A stretch of DNA of 64,000 nt from Paludibacterium yongneupense DSM 18731 (GCF_000422925.1 NZ_AUGZ01000004.1:248001-312000); one strand, 5' to 3'; shown: positions 31,805-41,249, counted from the stretch's first letter. Made by a program: numbers and translations. Notes: a model not told the origin generated them from the sequence alone.

Positions 31805-31914
31805 GAGTGTCCCTTGCTGGAAACATCGCCGCGAGCGAGGAAGGGCACGCCCGTGAGGGAGCCTTCGTTGTCCCCCGGCGCACCCCGTCCGGTTTTCAAC
31901 TCACGTCGACAAAG

Positions 31915-32073
31915 AACGATGGCCGGTCTCCTGGCTCGTGCGTCAAGGCCTGGCGCTACCTTCCCGGGTATTCCCAGTGGTGTTGTCGCGCCGACTCGTC
32001 ACTTACAGTTGCGGGGGCAGCCGCGGCATCGCACCGCGTTCCCGTTTCACCCTGTGAAGGGCACCATCGTTTT
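31915..32073 (-). promoter_or_regulatory. Cobalamin (B12) riboswitch
   Basis: Read on the minus strand, this segment shows the ordered conserved blocks of the cobalamin riboswitch: GGTGCCCTTCACAGGGTGAA, AACGGGAACGCGGTGCGA, GGCTGCCCCCGCAACTGTAA, the B12-box-like CACCACTGGGAATACC, GGGAAGG and GAGCCAGGAGACCGGCC. It lies 110 bases upstream of hoxN and should switch off the whole downstream operon when adenosylcobalamin is abundant. The expression platform between 31805 and 31914 has no obvious T-tract terminator, so sequestration of the ribosome binding site is possible. Its 5' edge is about 10 bases past the cobC stop. Confidence 0.95.
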
Positions 32074-32083
32074 CAGCATCCGA

Positions 32084-33103
32084 TCATACGTGAACGTGGG
32101 CGTAATGGGAATCCCGCTCATCTGGCCGCCATTCGGCCAGTGCGTGTGCTAGCCGCTGCCAGCCGTTCTCGTCGGGCGGGTGGCCGAAGCGCAGGCTGCC
32201 CGATTGCGGGAAATGCCGGCACAGAATGCCGCGACGCGCGAAGAAATCGTGCAGGGCGAGCGACTGCGGATGAGGCAGCCACTGAAACAGATCGGTGCCG
32301 CCGCGCGGGGCAAGGCCGTGTCCGGCGAGCAGGGCGCCCAGTCGCGCGCTGTCCCGTTGCAGGCGCGTGCGGGTGGCGTCCTGCCAGGCGGTGTCGAGCA
32401 GGGCGGCACGGGCGACCGCGCGTGCCGGGCCGGACAGGGTCCACGGCCCGAGTTCTTCGCGCAGGGCGTCCAATAACTCGCGCCAGGCAAAAACGAAACC
32501 GACGCGGGCGCCGGCCAGTCCGAAAAATTTGCCGATCGAACGCAGTACGATCAGGCCGGGACGACCGGTGTGCGCGATCTGGCTGTGCTGCGGCAAACCG
32601 TCCATGAAGGCCTCGTCGAGGAGCAGCCAGCCCCCGTGCACGGTCAGCTGCTCGCGCCAGAGGGCGAGCCGTGCCGCATCCGGCCGCCAGCCGGTCGGGT
32701 TGTTCGGCGTGCACAGGACCAGCGCGTCCAGCCGCGGCAATGCCGCTTCCAGTGCATCGGGCTCCAGCGTTTCGACCCGGTGGCCATGACGTTGCCAGGC
32801 TCGCGCATGCTCGGCGTAGCTGGTGGCCAGCATGCCGACGACGCCGGGCGGACGCAGTCCGGGCAGGGCCTGGATCGCCGCCTGCGATCCCGCGACCGGC
32901 AGCAGGATATCGCTTCCGTAATAGCCGGCGGCGGCGCTCTCCAGGCCATCGTCTTCTTGCGGCAGGCGCTGCCAGTCGGCGGGGCCGGGGCCCGCGACCG
33001 GCCACCCTTGCGGATTGAGCCCGGTCGACAGATCGAGCCAGTCTTCGACGGCGATGCCGTACCGGCGTGCCGCCGCCAGGACGCCTCCGCCGTGGTCAAG
33101 CAT
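32084..33103 (-). CDS. cobC: Threonine-phosphate decarboxylase-like PLP enzyme (CobC/CobD)
   Basis: 339 residues, class I/II aminotransferase fold. Motifs are WLDLSTGLNPQGWP at the start, LCTPNNPTGW, LLLDEAFMD and the PLP-lysine block RSIGKFFGLAGARVGF. The protein supplies (R)-1-amino-2-propanol phosphate for the nucleotide loop of cobalamin. It is shorter than enterobacterial CobD (about 360) but normal for CobC of proteobacteria. It is transcribed toward the riboswitch and away from cobQ. Because its stop sits next to the riboswitch, its mRNA may continue into the hoxN operon. Confidence 0.9.
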   Translation of the reverse strand: MLDHGGGVLAAARRYGIAVEDWLDLSTGLNPQGWPVAGPGPADWQRLPQEDDGLESAAAGYYGSDILLPVAGSQAAIQALPGLRPPGVVGMLATSYAEHARAWQRHGHRVETLEPDALEAALPRLDALVLCTPNNPTGWRPDAARLALWREQLTVHGGWLLLDEAFMDGLPQHSQIAHTGRPGLIVLRSIGKFFGLAGARVGFVFAWRELLDALREELGPWTLSGPARAVARAALLDTAWQDATRTRLQRDSARLGALLAGHGLAPRGGTDLFQWLPHPQSLALHDFFARRGILCRHFPQSGSLRFGHPPDENGWQRLAHALAEWRPDERDSHYAHVHV

Positions 33104-33171
33104 GGTGCCGTACCGCGTGCGCGCCTGCGCGGCTGAAACGAAAAAGGGTGGGGCTCACCGCATGCTCCTCA

Positions 33172-33177
33172 TATAAT
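33172..33177 (+). promoter_or_regulatory. Possible -10 element between cobC and cobQ
   Basis: TATAAT stands on the plus strand 90 bases before the cobQ start. A second TATAAT on the minus strand (33230-33235) points to cobC. Neither has a convincing -35 box, and the two would give overlapping transcripts. No second cobalamin riboswitch is visible in this 163-base gap. Confidence 0.3.
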
Positions 33178-33266
33178 GGCGGCCAAGCGCGACGGAGCGG
33201 GTCCGGGCGCGCCGTTCGGCCGGAACGGCATTATAAAGCCGCCGATCGCAAGTTTGGAGCGTAAGC

Positions 33267-34718
33267 ATGACAGCCAAAACCATCATGATCCAGGGCACGA
33301 CTTCGGATGCCGGCAAGAGCACGCTGGCGACCGGGCTATGCCGCCTGCTGGCCCGCCGCGGCGTGCACGTCGCCCCGTTCAAGCCGCAGAATATGGCGCT
33401 CAACAGCGCCGTCACTGTCGACGGCGGCGAGATCGGGCGTTCGCAGGCCGTGCAGGCGCTGGCCTGCGGCCTGGAGGCGCACAGCGATATGAACCCCGTT
33501 CTGCTCAAGCCAAATAGCGATATCGGCGCACAAGTCATCATCCAGGGGCGGGCCATCGGCAATATGGATGCCGGTGTCTATCACGATTACAAGCCGGAGG
33601 CGATGCGTGCGGTGCTCGCCTCGCACGGCCGGCTGGCCGAACGGTACGACTGCGTGGTCGTGGAGGGCGCCGGAAGTCCGGCGGAAATCAATCTGCGCGC
33701 CGGCGACATCGCCAATATGGGCTTCGCCGAAGCGGTCGACTGTCCGGTGATCCTGGTGGCCGATATCGACCGCGGCGGGGTGTTTGCGCATCTGGTCGGC
33801 ACATTGGCCTTGCTCAGCGAGTCGGAGCGGCGGCGGGTCGTCGGCTTCGTCATCAATCGCTTTCGCGGCGACATCGGCCTGCTGCAATCGGGACTGGACT
33901 GGCTGGAGCGGGAAACCGGAAAGCCGGTGTTGGGCGTGCTGCCCTATCTGCAGGGCTTGCATATCGAAGCCGAAGACAGCCTCAACCGCGAGCAGCGGCT
34001 CGCGGACGCGGCGCGATTGCGGGTGGTGGCGCCGGTGTTTCCGCGCATCAGCAATCATACCGATTTCGATGCGCTGCGCTTGCATCCGCAAGTCGAGCTG
34101 ACCCTGGTCGGACCCGGGCAGCCGATTCCCGCGTCCGATCTGATTGTGCTGCCGGGCAGTAAAAATGTGCGTCGCGACCTCGACTTCTTGCGTGCGAACG
34201 GCTGGGAGGCGGTCCTTGCCCGCCATTTGCGCTACGGCGGGAAAGTCATCGGCATCTGCGGCGGTTTCCAGATGCTGGGACGACAGTTGCACGATCCGCT
34301 CGGTCTGGAGAGCGCCTCCGGCAGCAGCGCCGGACTGGGGCTGCTCGACATGGAAACCGAATTGACCCCCGCCAAGCGGCTGACCCGCGTGACGGGACGG
34401 CTGGCACTGGACGCGGCCGAAGTCAGCGGCTACGAGATCCATATGGGCGTGTCGCGCGGCCCCGCCCTCGCGCGCCCGGCCGTCGCACTCGTCGACGGGC
34501 ATGACGGCGCGCTGTCGGAGGATGGTCAGATCCTCGGCAGTTATTTGCACGGTCTGTTCGATCATCCGGAGGCCTGCCGCGCGTTGCTGGCCTGGGCCGG
34601 CCTGTCGGCACCGGCTTTCTTCGACTACCCGGCGCTGCGTGAGCAGGATATCGAGCGACTGGCCGATATGCTGGAGCAGCATCTGCATCTCGAATCCATC
34701 GCCGCCTGCCTGCCCTGA
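33267..34718 (+). CDS. cobQ: Cobyric acid synthase (CobQ/CbiP)
   Basis: 483 residues, standard length. It amidates the b, d, e and g side chains of adenosylcobyrinic acid a,c-diamide. The N-terminal P-loop is [20 protein letters not shown]; next come [35 protein letters not shown] and [20 protein letters not shown]. The C-terminal glutamine amidotransferase domain has [15 protein letters not shown], the nucleophile Cys in [12 protein letters not shown] and the histidine in [11 protein letters not shown]. The start ATG 33267 follows GGAGCG. It is divergent from cobC, outside the riboswitch operon. Confidence 0.97.
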   Translation: MTAKTIMIQGTTSDAGKSTLATGLCRLLARRGVHVAPFKPQNMALNSAVTVDGGEIGRSQAVQALACGLEAHSDMNPVLLKPNSDIGAQVIIQGRAIGNMDAGVYHDYKPEAMRAVLASHGRLAERYDCVVVEGAGSPAEINLRAGDIANMGFAEAVDCPVILVADIDRGGVFAHLVGTLALLSESERRRVVGFVINRFRGDIGLLQSGLDWLERETGKPVLGVLPYLQGLHIEAEDSLNREQRLADAARLRVVAPVFPRISNHTDFDALRLHPQVELTLVGPGQPIPASDLIVLPGSKNVRRDLDFLRANGWEAVLARHLRYGGKVIGICGGFQMLGRQLHDPLGLESASGSSAGLGLLDMETELTPAKRLTRVTGRLALDAAEVSGYEIHMGVSRGPALARPAVALVDGHDGALSEDGQILGSYLHGLFDHPEACRALLAWAGLSAPAFFDYPALREQDIERLADMLEQHLHLESIAACLP

Positions 34719-34868
34719 GCGGGTCGGGACAAAGTCGTAATATTCCGAATCAATATATATAAACAAAATATAAAAACAGATTAAAGTATTTCTTATGCTT
34801 AGTGAGCGGACGGCTCGCCACAGGCATGGGGGCGTTCCGCGTGTCTAGCCATGGCGGAGGACGTCCTT

Positions 34869-35213
34869 ATGCTGAAAAATGCGGTATTGCGATGCATGCA
34901 CGCGGCACGTTGCCAGCGGCAGTGGCTGGCCGGATACTGCCGGGGCGGGGGCTGCCCCCCCTGGGGACGCAGGCTGGGGTGGCTGCTGCTCGCGCTGTAT
35001 GTTTCCGGCACGGCCTACCGCTCCGGTATGGAACGCGCGTTGGAGCGGCCGGAGGCGATGACCCGCTGCCCGCGGAGCGCGACTGCCGAACCCTGCCGCG
35101 CGGTGCGCGGGCAGAACATGGCGCCGACGGATGACGACAGCCTGAGTATGGCCGAACGCGAAGCCATCGACCGCTGGGTGATCTCATATGCCAGCGAGGT
35201 CAGTCGGCCATGA
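34869..35213 (+). CDS. Small hypothetical membrane protein, 114 residues
   Basis: I do not recognise it. ATG 34869 has GGAGG 8 bases upstream; an in-frame ATG at 34851 has none. The N-terminal 35 residues are Cys/Arg-rich (NAVLRCMHAARCQRQWLAGY, CRGGGCPPWG), then one hydrophobic segment RLGWLLLALYVSGTAY, then a polar tail with two more Cys and an acidic MAEREAIDRWV helix. It is probably anchored in the membrane. The 150 bases before it are AT-rich, unlike the surroundings, and probably contain its promoter. It is convergent with the deaminase gene 15 bases on. Confidence 0.55.
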   Translation: MLKNAVLRCMHAARCQRQWLAGYCRGGGCPPWGRRLGWLLLALYVSGTAYRSGMERALERPEAMTRCPRSATAEPCRAVRGQNMAPTDDDSLSMAEREAIDRWVISYASEVSRP

Positions 35214-35228
35214 CTGCCGCGGCGCCGC

Positions 35229-35723
35229 TCACCGGGGCGCACTCCAGAATCCGTGGTGGGCGGCGGCGGCATCGTCTTCGAGTGCCGGACCCGCAACCGC
35301 GATCCTTCTTTGTCCGCGCGCGAATACGTCGCGGCAGGGAAGGGCCAGGGTCGGATTTTCCGGATGATTGCCGGTCAGCGTCAGCAAGCGGGTTTCGGAC
35401 AGGGCGTAGACCACGCGGCCTATGCCGCACCAGTAAATCGCCCCGGCACACATGGCGCAGGGTTCGGCGCTGGTGTACAGGGTCGCGTCGGCCAGCTGCT
35501 CCCGTGCGGCGGCGTGGGTCGCCCGGCCGGCTGCGATCAACTCCGCGTGGCGGGTCGGATCGCCGTCGGGCGGCAGCGCATCATTGATCGCTTGTGCCAG
35601 AAGCACGCCCGAGGCGTCGACGACAATGGCGGCGAACGGATGTTTTCCCGCTTGCCTCGCCTCCAGCGACATCCGTATGACAATTTGCAGAAAGTGCGTG
35701 TCTTCGGGCGATAGGGTTGTCAC
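35229..35723 (-). CDS. Nucleoside/guanine deaminase of the cytidine-deaminase superfamily
   Basis: 164 residues. The zinc site is complete: HAELIAAGRA (H-A-E) and EPCAMCAGAIYWCGIGRVVY (P-C-x-x-C). The start HFLQIVIRMSLEARQAGKHP, FAAIVVD and the TRHAE position fit guanine-deaminase-type members of this superfamily more than tRNA adenosine deaminase. Guanine to xanthine would feed the purine pathway encoded 10 kb further on. The start codon is GTG 35723. It may form a divergent pair with the BMP-family binding protein. Confidence 0.82.
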   Translation of the reverse strand: MTTLSPEDTHFLQIVIRMSLEARQAGKHPFAAIVVDASGVLLAQAINDALPPDGDPTRHAELIAAGRATHAAAREQLADATLYTSAEPCAMCAGAIYWCGIGRVVYALSETRLLTLTGNHPENPTLALPCRDVFARGQRRIAVAGPALEDDAAAAHHGFWSAPR

Positions 35724-35930
35724 GGCGGTGGACTCCTCGAGGTCGGGCAGCTCTCAGTATGCGGGCTGGTGCCGGGTCCGTATCTATCGAAAAGCGAATA
35801 CTGAACATAAATTGCAACTGATGGGTTGCGCCGGGGTGGACTGCTAGACTCACTCGTGTCGTTCAATGCGGATCGTCTGCGGGTAGCGGGCGCTTCTGTT
35901 TACGCCGTCCAGTCATTCAAGGAGTCGAGC

Positions 35931-37007
35931 ATGTTCGGAATTCGCAGCAAACTGCTGTCCTGTCTCGCGGCGGGCATGATGTTCTCGCTCGCGGCCCAGG
36001 CCGCCGAGCCGCTGAAGGCGGCCTTCGTCTATATCGGTCCGACCGGCGACCACGGCTGGACCTATTCGCACGATCAGGGGCGCAAGGCGCTGGAAGCCCG
36101 TTATGGCAGCGCGGTACAGACCACCTTTGTCGAAAATGTCCCGGAAACCGCCGATTCGGAGCGGGTGTTCCGCGATCTTGCACAGAAGGGATACAAGGTC
36201 ATCTACGGCACCTCCTTCGGTTACATGAATCAGATGGAGAAGGTGGCCCGCGCCTTCCCGAAAACCGTTTTCATGCATGCCACCGGCTACAAGACGGCCC
36301 CCAATCTCGGGGTCTACGATGTCCGCACCTATGAAGGGGCCTATCTGCTCGGCGTGCTGGCCGGCAAGATGAGCAAATCCGGCAAGCTCGGCGTGGTCGG
36401 ATCCATCCCCATCCCCGAGGTGATCCGCAACATCAATGCCTTTACCCTGGGGGCACGCAGTGTGAACCCGTCCACCCAGACCCGTGTGGTATGGGTCAAC
36501 AGCTGGTTCGACCCGGGCAAGGAACGCGAAGCCGCACTCAGTCTGTTGTCGCAGGGGGCTGACGTCCTGATGCAGAATACCGACTCGCCGGCCGTGGTGC
36601 AGGCGGCCAAGGAAAAAGGCGCGCTGGCTTTCGGCTGGGATTCGGACATGAGTAAATTCGGCGGCGACGCGCAATTGGCGGCCTCCGAACTGAACTGGGC
36701 ACCGATCTACACCTCGGCCGTTGCCGAGATCAAGGCCGGAACCTGGAAGCCCGCCCATATCTGGTGGGGCGTCAAGCAAGGTGCGCTCGATATCGGCCAC
36801 TTCAGCCCCCTGGTGCCAGCCGATGTCAAGGCGCTGGTTCTCGCCCGCCGCGACGGTTTGCGCAGCGGCAAGCTGCATCCGTTCGCCGGGCCGGTCAAGG
36901 ATCAGGGCGGCAAGGTCTTTGTCGCCGCCGGCAAGGTTTACTCCGACGCCGACTTGAGCAAGATGAATTTCTACGTGCAGGGCGTGGCCAGCGATATCCC
37001 GAAATGA
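35931..37007 (+). CDS. BMP-family (PnrA-like) substrate-binding lipoprotein-type periplasmic protein
   Basis: 358 residues, start ATG 35931 with AAGGAG at 35919. The signal peptide is about residues 1-24, with AAQAAEPLKAA at the cleavage site; there is no lipobox cysteine. The family pattern is visible: FVYIGPTGDHGWTYSHDQGR, VIYGTSFGYMNQMEKVARAF, TYEGAYLLGVLAGKMSKSGK, VGSIPIPEVIRNINAFTLGA and GWDSDMSKFGG. BMP proteins bind nucleosides or purine derivatives for an ABC importer, but no permease or ATPase gene is adjacent. A double hairpin terminator follows, so it is a single-gene unit. Confidence 0.88.
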   Translation: MFGIRSKLLSCLAAGMMFSLAAQAAEPLKAAFVYIGPTGDHGWTYSHDQGRKALEARYGSAVQTTFVENVPETADSERVFRDLAQKGYKVIYGTSFGYMNQMEKVARAFPKTVFMHATGYKTAPNLGVYDVRTYEGAYLLGVLAGKMSKSGKLGVVGSIPIPEVIRNINAFTLGARSVNPSTQTRVVWVNSWFDPGKEREAALSLLSQGADVLMQNTDSPAVVQAAKEKGALAFGWDSDMSKFGGDAQLAASELNWAPIYTSAVAEIKAGTWKPAHIWWGVKQGALDIGHFSPLVPADVKALVLARRDGLRSGKLHPFAGPVKDQGGKVFVAAGKVYSDADLSKMNFYVQGVASDIPK

Positions 37008-37043
37008 CCGGACGCCTTCCCGCCGGGAAGGCGCGCCGGTGTC

Positions 37044-37069
37044 AAACCGCCGTTGCCGGCGGTTTTTTT
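37044..37069 (+). terminator. Rho-independent terminator after the BMP-family gene
   Basis: AAACCGCC (37044-37051) pairs with GGCGGTTT (37058-37065) over a 6-base loop and runs into seven T (37063-37069). A second perfect hairpin with a 9-bp stem (CGCCTTCCC / GGGAAGGCG, 37013-37033) lies directly before it. Confidence 0.85.
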
Positions 37070-37080
37070 GCGTCTGCCTC

Positions 37081-37623
37081 TCAGGCGCGGTGTGCCTGAG
37101 TCAGCAGCCGGTCGGTGTAGGCGATGGCCATGGCCGACAGCAAAAAGGCCAGATGCAGCAGCAACTGCCATTTGACCGTATGCTCGGGCAAATCGCCGAC
37201 ATTGATGAAAGTCTGCAGTAGATGGATGGACGAAATGCTGATGATGGCCATGGACAGCTTGACCTTGAGCACCGAGGCATTCACGTGGTCCAGCCATTCC
37301 GGCTGATCCGGGTGTTCGTCTATGCGCAGCCGGGAGACGAAGGTTTCATAGCCACCGACCGTGACCATGAGCAGCAGGTTGGCTATCATCGCCACATCGA
37401 TCAGACCGAGGACGGATAGCATGATTTCGGTCTCGGTGAGCGATGGCAAATGGCTCATCATTTCCCATAGTGCGTGCAGGAATTTGTAGGCATAAACGCC
37501 CTGTACCACGATCAGCCCCAGATAGATCGGCAGCTGTAGCCATCGGCTTAGAAAAATCAAATTTCCCAAACGGGATTTCCGGTGCTCGATGCGCGGGTTC
37601 GACGAACGGGACGGGTGTTCCAT
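37081..37623 (-). CDS. UPF0114 (YqhA) family inner-membrane protein
   Basis: 180 residues; start ATG 37623 with AAAGG upstream. About four hydrophobic helices: [59 protein letters not shown] and [20 protein letters not shown]. The block [13 protein letters not shown] between helices 2 and 3 is typical of the family. Its function is unknown. It lies alone between a terminator and a LacI-family gene. Confidence 0.9.
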   Translation of the reverse strand: MEHPSRSSNPRIEHRKSRLGNLIFLSRWLQLPIYLGLIVVQGVYAYKFLHALWEMMSHLPSLTETEIMLSVLGLIDVAMIANLLLMVTVGGYETFVSRLRIDEHPDQPEWLDHVNASVLKVKLSMAIISISSIHLLQTFINVGDLPEHTVKWQLLLHLAFLLSAMAIAYTDRLLTQAHRA

Positions 37624-37737
37624 AGTGGGCCTTTGCAAGGTACGCGGCGTCGCGTGAAATAGCGGAAAATCAACGAGCGGATAAGACCGCGCATGGCGGC
37701 CGATGTTCCCGACAGGGGCGAGTCGGCGGGCTGTCGG

Positions 37738-38871
37738 CTACCGCCTTGTCGAGTCCATTGCCGGCGCGGGTCCGGTCGATGCGCGCGGGCAGAGCCTGGC
37801 CTCGACCCGGCGACCCGGCGCCGCCGCGGCACCATCCAGTATTTCCAGCAGATGCAGGGCCGAGAGGCGGCCGATCTCGTGCGTGTCCACACGCATCGTC
37901 GTCAGTGCCGGCGTGATCTCGCGTGCCATGGCGACATCGTCGAAGCCGGCAACCGACAGTTGGCCCGGAATGTCGATTCCGAGCTCGGCCGCTTCGCGCA
38001 AAACGCCGAAGGCTAGCTGGTCGTTGCCGCATAGAATGGCGCTGGGCCGCGGACCCGGCGCCTGCCAGAGCGCGCGCAGGCTGCGCCGGCCGAAGGCCAT
38101 GCCCGATTCGCCCTCGTGCAGGTGCTGCGGCAGCAGTGCGAGGCCGTGGCCGGCCAGCGCGTCGCGTATGCCATCCAGACGCGCCTGGACCCTGTCGTTG
38201 TCGCGCGCCGGCTGCATGACGACGGCAAACGTGCGGTGGCCTTGTGCGATCAGGTAGTCGGTCAGGCTGGCGAAAGCGGCGCGATTATCGAAACCGATGC
38301 AGGGGTGCGGGCTTTCTGCACGGTAGGAGTAGACGACAACATAGGGTACGCGGTAGCGGGTCAGTGCTTCGAACAGCTCGGGCGGATGCGCTTCTCCCAC
38401 GATGGTCATGGCTTCGACGCCGCGCTCCAGCATGACCCTGACCTGGGTCAGCGCCTGGGCCGGATCGTAGTTGGAGCAGCCAAGGAACAAGGTGATGCCG
38501 CGTGCGGCGAAGACGGATTGCGTGCCGCTGACCAGGGAGGCGAAAACCTGGTCGTCCAGGGTTGGAATGATGGTGCCGGCGATATGGCTTCGAGTCGAAG
38601 CCAGCGCGCGGCCCGCGGCGTTGGGCAGCCAGTCGAGCGCCAGCGCGGCCTGCTGCACGCGTTCGCGCACGGCAGGCGAAACCTTGTCGGGTTCGTTGAA
38701 TGCACGCGAGACCGTTGCGGTCGAGACGCCGGCGAGCCGGGCCACATCGTCCAGTACCGCACGGCCTGTCCCCCGGCGCGCACGCGATTGCGCGGCGCGC
38801 GGGGAGGGGGGCGTGGGCTTGGTCGAGCTTGGCATCGTAACTTTCGCGGATGTCGGAACAAGAACACGCAT
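37738..38871 (-). CDS. LacI-family transcriptional regulator
   Basis: 377 residues from ATG 38871 (ATG 38835 is an alternative). After a Pro/Ser/Arg-rich tail of about 38 residues comes the HTH and hinge: LDDVARLAGVSTATVSRAFN, VSPAVRERVQQAA, LDWLPNAAGRALAS. The effector domain follows, with IIPTLDDQVFASLVSGTQSV and AILCGNDQLAFGVL. It lies downstream of the aldolase-like and MFS genes on the same strand, and the LacI-type operator at 41422-41437 in front of that operon is its probable target. The effector is likely a sugar acid, by inference. Confidence 0.9.
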   Translation of the reverse strand: MRVLVPTSAKVTMPSSTKPTPPSPRAAQSRARRGTGRAVLDDVARLAGVSTATVSRAFNEPDKVSPAVRERVQQAALALDWLPNAAGRALASTRSHIAGTIIPTLDDQVFASLVSGTQSVFAARGITLFLGCSNYDPAQALTQVRVMLERGVEAMTIVGEAHPPELFEALTRYRVPYVVVYSYRAESPHPCIGFDNRAAFASLTDYLIAQGHRTFAVVMQPARDNDRVQARLDGIRDALAGHGLALLPQHLHEGESGMAFGRRSLRALWQAPGPRPSAILCGNDQLAFGVLREAAELGIDIPGQLSVAGFDDVAMAREITPALTTMRVDTHEIGRLSALHLLEILDGAAAAPGRRVEARLCPRASTGPAPAMDSTRR

Positions 38872-38922
38872 CTTAACCCGCGCAGGCGGCCTTCGTCGCC
38901 GCCCGGCTGCGGTCGTTCGCGT

Positions 38923-39879
38923 TCAGCGCCCTGGCAGCGCTGCGATACGGGCGCGAAAATGCTCGGTTCCCTGCACGATTTTGTCGAGAACGGCATCCAG
39001 TGCCCAGTAACGTTCGCGGATATCATAGTCGATGACGCGGCAGCGGATCGAGTCGAAGGTGCCGATGCGCTGGTGATAGAGCTTGGCCAGCGCCGGGTAG
39101 CCGAGCGCCTCCGATACGGCGCTGAGCACCAGGAAGGTGGCCAGTTCTTCCGCCAGCGCCGGATCGGCGTCGCTGCGCAGGCGCAGCCATTGATACAGGT
39201 CGGGATGAAAATTGGTGAATACGCCGTTGAAACCGGCCGAGCCGGCCTTCATCGCATCCCAGGCGATGGCGGCGTTCGCGTTGAGGATCTTGAGCGCGGA
39301 CCCTTGTGCCAGTTTGACGCGGCGCTTGACCGTTTCCAGGTCGCAGCTGACATCCTTGAGCATGATGAAGCGTTCGCTTGCGATGCAGAACGCCAGCTCG
39401 TCGTCGTCGAGCAGGCGGCGATAGGGGGCCGGGCATTCATACAAGCCGAGCGGCAGCGAGGACGGCAGCCGGGCCAGCAGGTGTTCCAGATTGGCGGTCA
39501 GGGCGGCGCGCCCCTGGCGCTGCGGGTCGAGATGGTTGGTCACGATGACCACCCCCTGGGCACCTGTTTCGACCGCGGCCTGCAATTCTTCGACTTGGGC
39601 TCCGATGTCGTCGCTGATGTGGCCGGAGACGACTACCGGTACCCGGCCGGCCGCTTTTTCGACCACGAAACGGCCGAGCGCGGCGCGTTCGTCCAGCGAG
39701 AGGTATTGCATCTCGCTCGATTGCGCGACAGCGAACAGCGCGTCGGCGCCGTGCGCGATATACCATTCGATCAGGCGTTCGAGGCCGGAGTAGTCGATCG
39801 CGCCGGATTCGTCGAACGGGGTCAGCATGACCGGGACAATGCCTTCGACTACGGTGCTGAAACGTGAGGTTTGGACCAT
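38923..39879 (-). CDS. DapA-superfamily (dihydrodipicolinate synthase/N-acetylneuraminate lyase) aldolase-like enzyme
   Basis: 318 residues, TIM-barrel class I aldolase family. The Schiff-base lysine is in FIMLKDVSCD, with the assisting tyrosine in LGLYECPAPYR. The N-terminal strand is GIVPVMLTPFDESGAIDYSG. The usual GTTGE motif of lysine-biosynthesis DapA is replaced by AVAQSSEMQYLS, so this is not the housekeeping enzyme but probably a catabolic aldolase or dehydratase for a keto sugar acid. It lies 38 bases after the MFS gene, in one operon with it and the LacI gene. Confidence 0.85.
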   Translation of the reverse strand: MVQTSRFSTVVEGIVPVMLTPFDESGAIDYSGLERLIEWYIAHGADALFAVAQSSEMQYLSLDERAALGRFVVEKAAGRVPVVVSGHISDDIGAQVEELQAAVETGAQGVVIVTNHLDPQRQGRAALTANLEHLLARLPSSLPLGLYECPAPYRRLLDDDELAFCIASERFIMLKDVSCDLETVKRRVKLAQGSALKILNANAAIAWDAMKAGSAGFNGVFTNFHPDLYQWLRLRSDADPALAEELATFLVLSAVSEALGYPALAKLYHQRIGTFDSIRCRVIDYDIRERYWALDAVLDKIVQGTEHFRARIAALPGR

Positions 39880-39917
39880 GTCTGTGTTCTCGGTGAAAGT
39901 GTCGGGTTGAGGGGGCG

Positions 39918-41249
39918 TCAAACGGACCGCGTCGCGTGCGGTAACGGCATGGACGCTTGCTCCGGGATCGGTTTGCGGACCAGCAGCAGATAACTCATGG
40001 CGCCGACGAAGGCGATGGCGGCGGCGGTTAGCAGCGCCGGAACGAAGGACCAGGCCTGCGCGATGAATCCGGTCAGGATGGGAGCAAGCGCTCCGCCGAG
40101 AAAGCCGCCGAAATTCTGGATCGAGCCCAGCGAGGCCACCCGGCTGGGCGGCGCGGCGGCGGTGGCCAGCGCCCACGACGATGCCGATGCGGCGTTGGCA
40201 AGGAAGATGACGACCGAGATGCAGGCCAGTGCCACGGCATTGCTCTCGACCAGCGCCGCCGGGATGGTAAAGGCCACCATGCCCAGCATCGCGATGACGA
40301 CCGCGCGGCGGCGGCTCGTCACCGGCTCGTTGCCGCCCCGGGTGATGGTGTCGGAAAACCAGCCGGCGACGAGGGAGCCGATAAAGCCGCAGAAAAAGGG
40401 TAGCGCGGCCGCGAAACCCGTGTGCAGCAGGCTCATGTGCCGCTCCAGTGTGAGATAGCTGGGCAGCCACGTGAGATAAACCCAGTTCAGATAGACCGAG
40501 CCGAAATAGCCGATCAGCATGCCCCAGGTGGTGCGATGCGCGAACAGGCGGCGCCAGTCTGAAAATGTCAGCTTGCCAGCGCTGTGCTGCGGTTCGACCT
40601 TGCCCTCGTCCAGGTAGTTGCGCTCTTGCGCACTCATCGCTGTCGCGACCGGGTCGCGGTATAGCGCGAACCAGATGGCGGCGACCACCAGTCCGAGCCC
40701 GCCTGTCACGAAGAAGGCGTAGCGCCAGCCGAATGACACCACCACGATGGACAGGCACAGGGGGGCCAGCGCGGTTCCCAGCGGCGATGCCGAATTGAAG
40801 ATCCCGGTCGGAACGCCGCGCGAGCGCAGCGGAAACCAGTCGCTGACCACGCGGGCGGCAGAGGGAAACTGAGGCGCCTCGCCGATGCCGAGTACGATGC
40901 GGGCGAGGATGAAATAACCGAACGTCGAAACGAGGCCGCCGGCCAGCTGTGCGAGCGACCACAGAACCAGCCCGGTCCCCAGCAATTTGCGCGGACCGAA
41001 ACGGTCGACCAGCGCGCCGACCGGCAGCTGAAACAGGGCATAGCTCCACGAGAAGGCCGATAACAACAGGCCCATCTGCCCGAGCGACAGCCCGAGGTCG
41101 CTACGGATAGCCTGGTTCGCGACGGCCAGAGCGCCCCGGTCCAGGTAGTTGACGATGCCGCCCAGCATCAGCAGGCTCAGTGCGAGCGTCTGCATACGAC
41201 GGATTCTCGGCGGGCTTGTAACAGCGCGGGGGGTTCCATCCATGATCAT
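39918..41249 (-). CDS. MFS transporter, anion:cation symporter (hexuronate-like) family
   Basis: 443 residues with about twelve hydrophobic segments. Family marks: GGIVNYLDRGALAVANQAIR near residue 30, ALVDRFGPRKLLGTGL, LARIVLGIGEAPQFPSAARV and VSDWFPLRSRGVPTGIFNSA. This arrangement is typical of ACS-family carriers for hexuronates, glucarate and other sugar acids. First gene of the operon with the DapA-like enzyme and the LacI regulator; a LacI operator lies 173 bases before its start. The exact substrate is not known. Confidence 0.9.
   Translation of the reverse strand: MIMDGTPRAVTSPPRIRRMQTLALSLLMLGGIVNYLDRGALAVANQAIRSDLGLSLGQMGLLLSAFSWSYALFQLPVGALVDRFGPRKLLGTGLVLWSLAQLAGGLVSTFGYFILARIVLGIGEAPQFPSAARVVSDWFPLRSRGVPTGIFNSASPLGTALAPLCLSIVVVSFGWRYAFFVTGGLGLVVAAIWFALYRDPVATAMSAQERNYLDEGKVEPQHSAGKLTFSDWRRLFAHRTTWGMLIGYFGSVYLNWVYLTWLPSYLTLERHMSLLHTGFAAALPFFCGFIGSLVAGWFSDTITRGGNEPVTSRRRAVVIAMLGMVAFTIPAALVESNAVALACISVVIFLANAASASSWALATAAAPPSRVASLGSIQNFGGFLGGALAPILTGFIAQAWSFVPALLTAAAIAFVGAMSYLLLVRKPIPEQASMPLPHATRSV

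Noticed and set aside
33104-33266. Possible second cobalamin riboswitch in front of cobQ or cobC
   Set aside because: No B12-box-like or GCAACTG-like block is present in either orientation.
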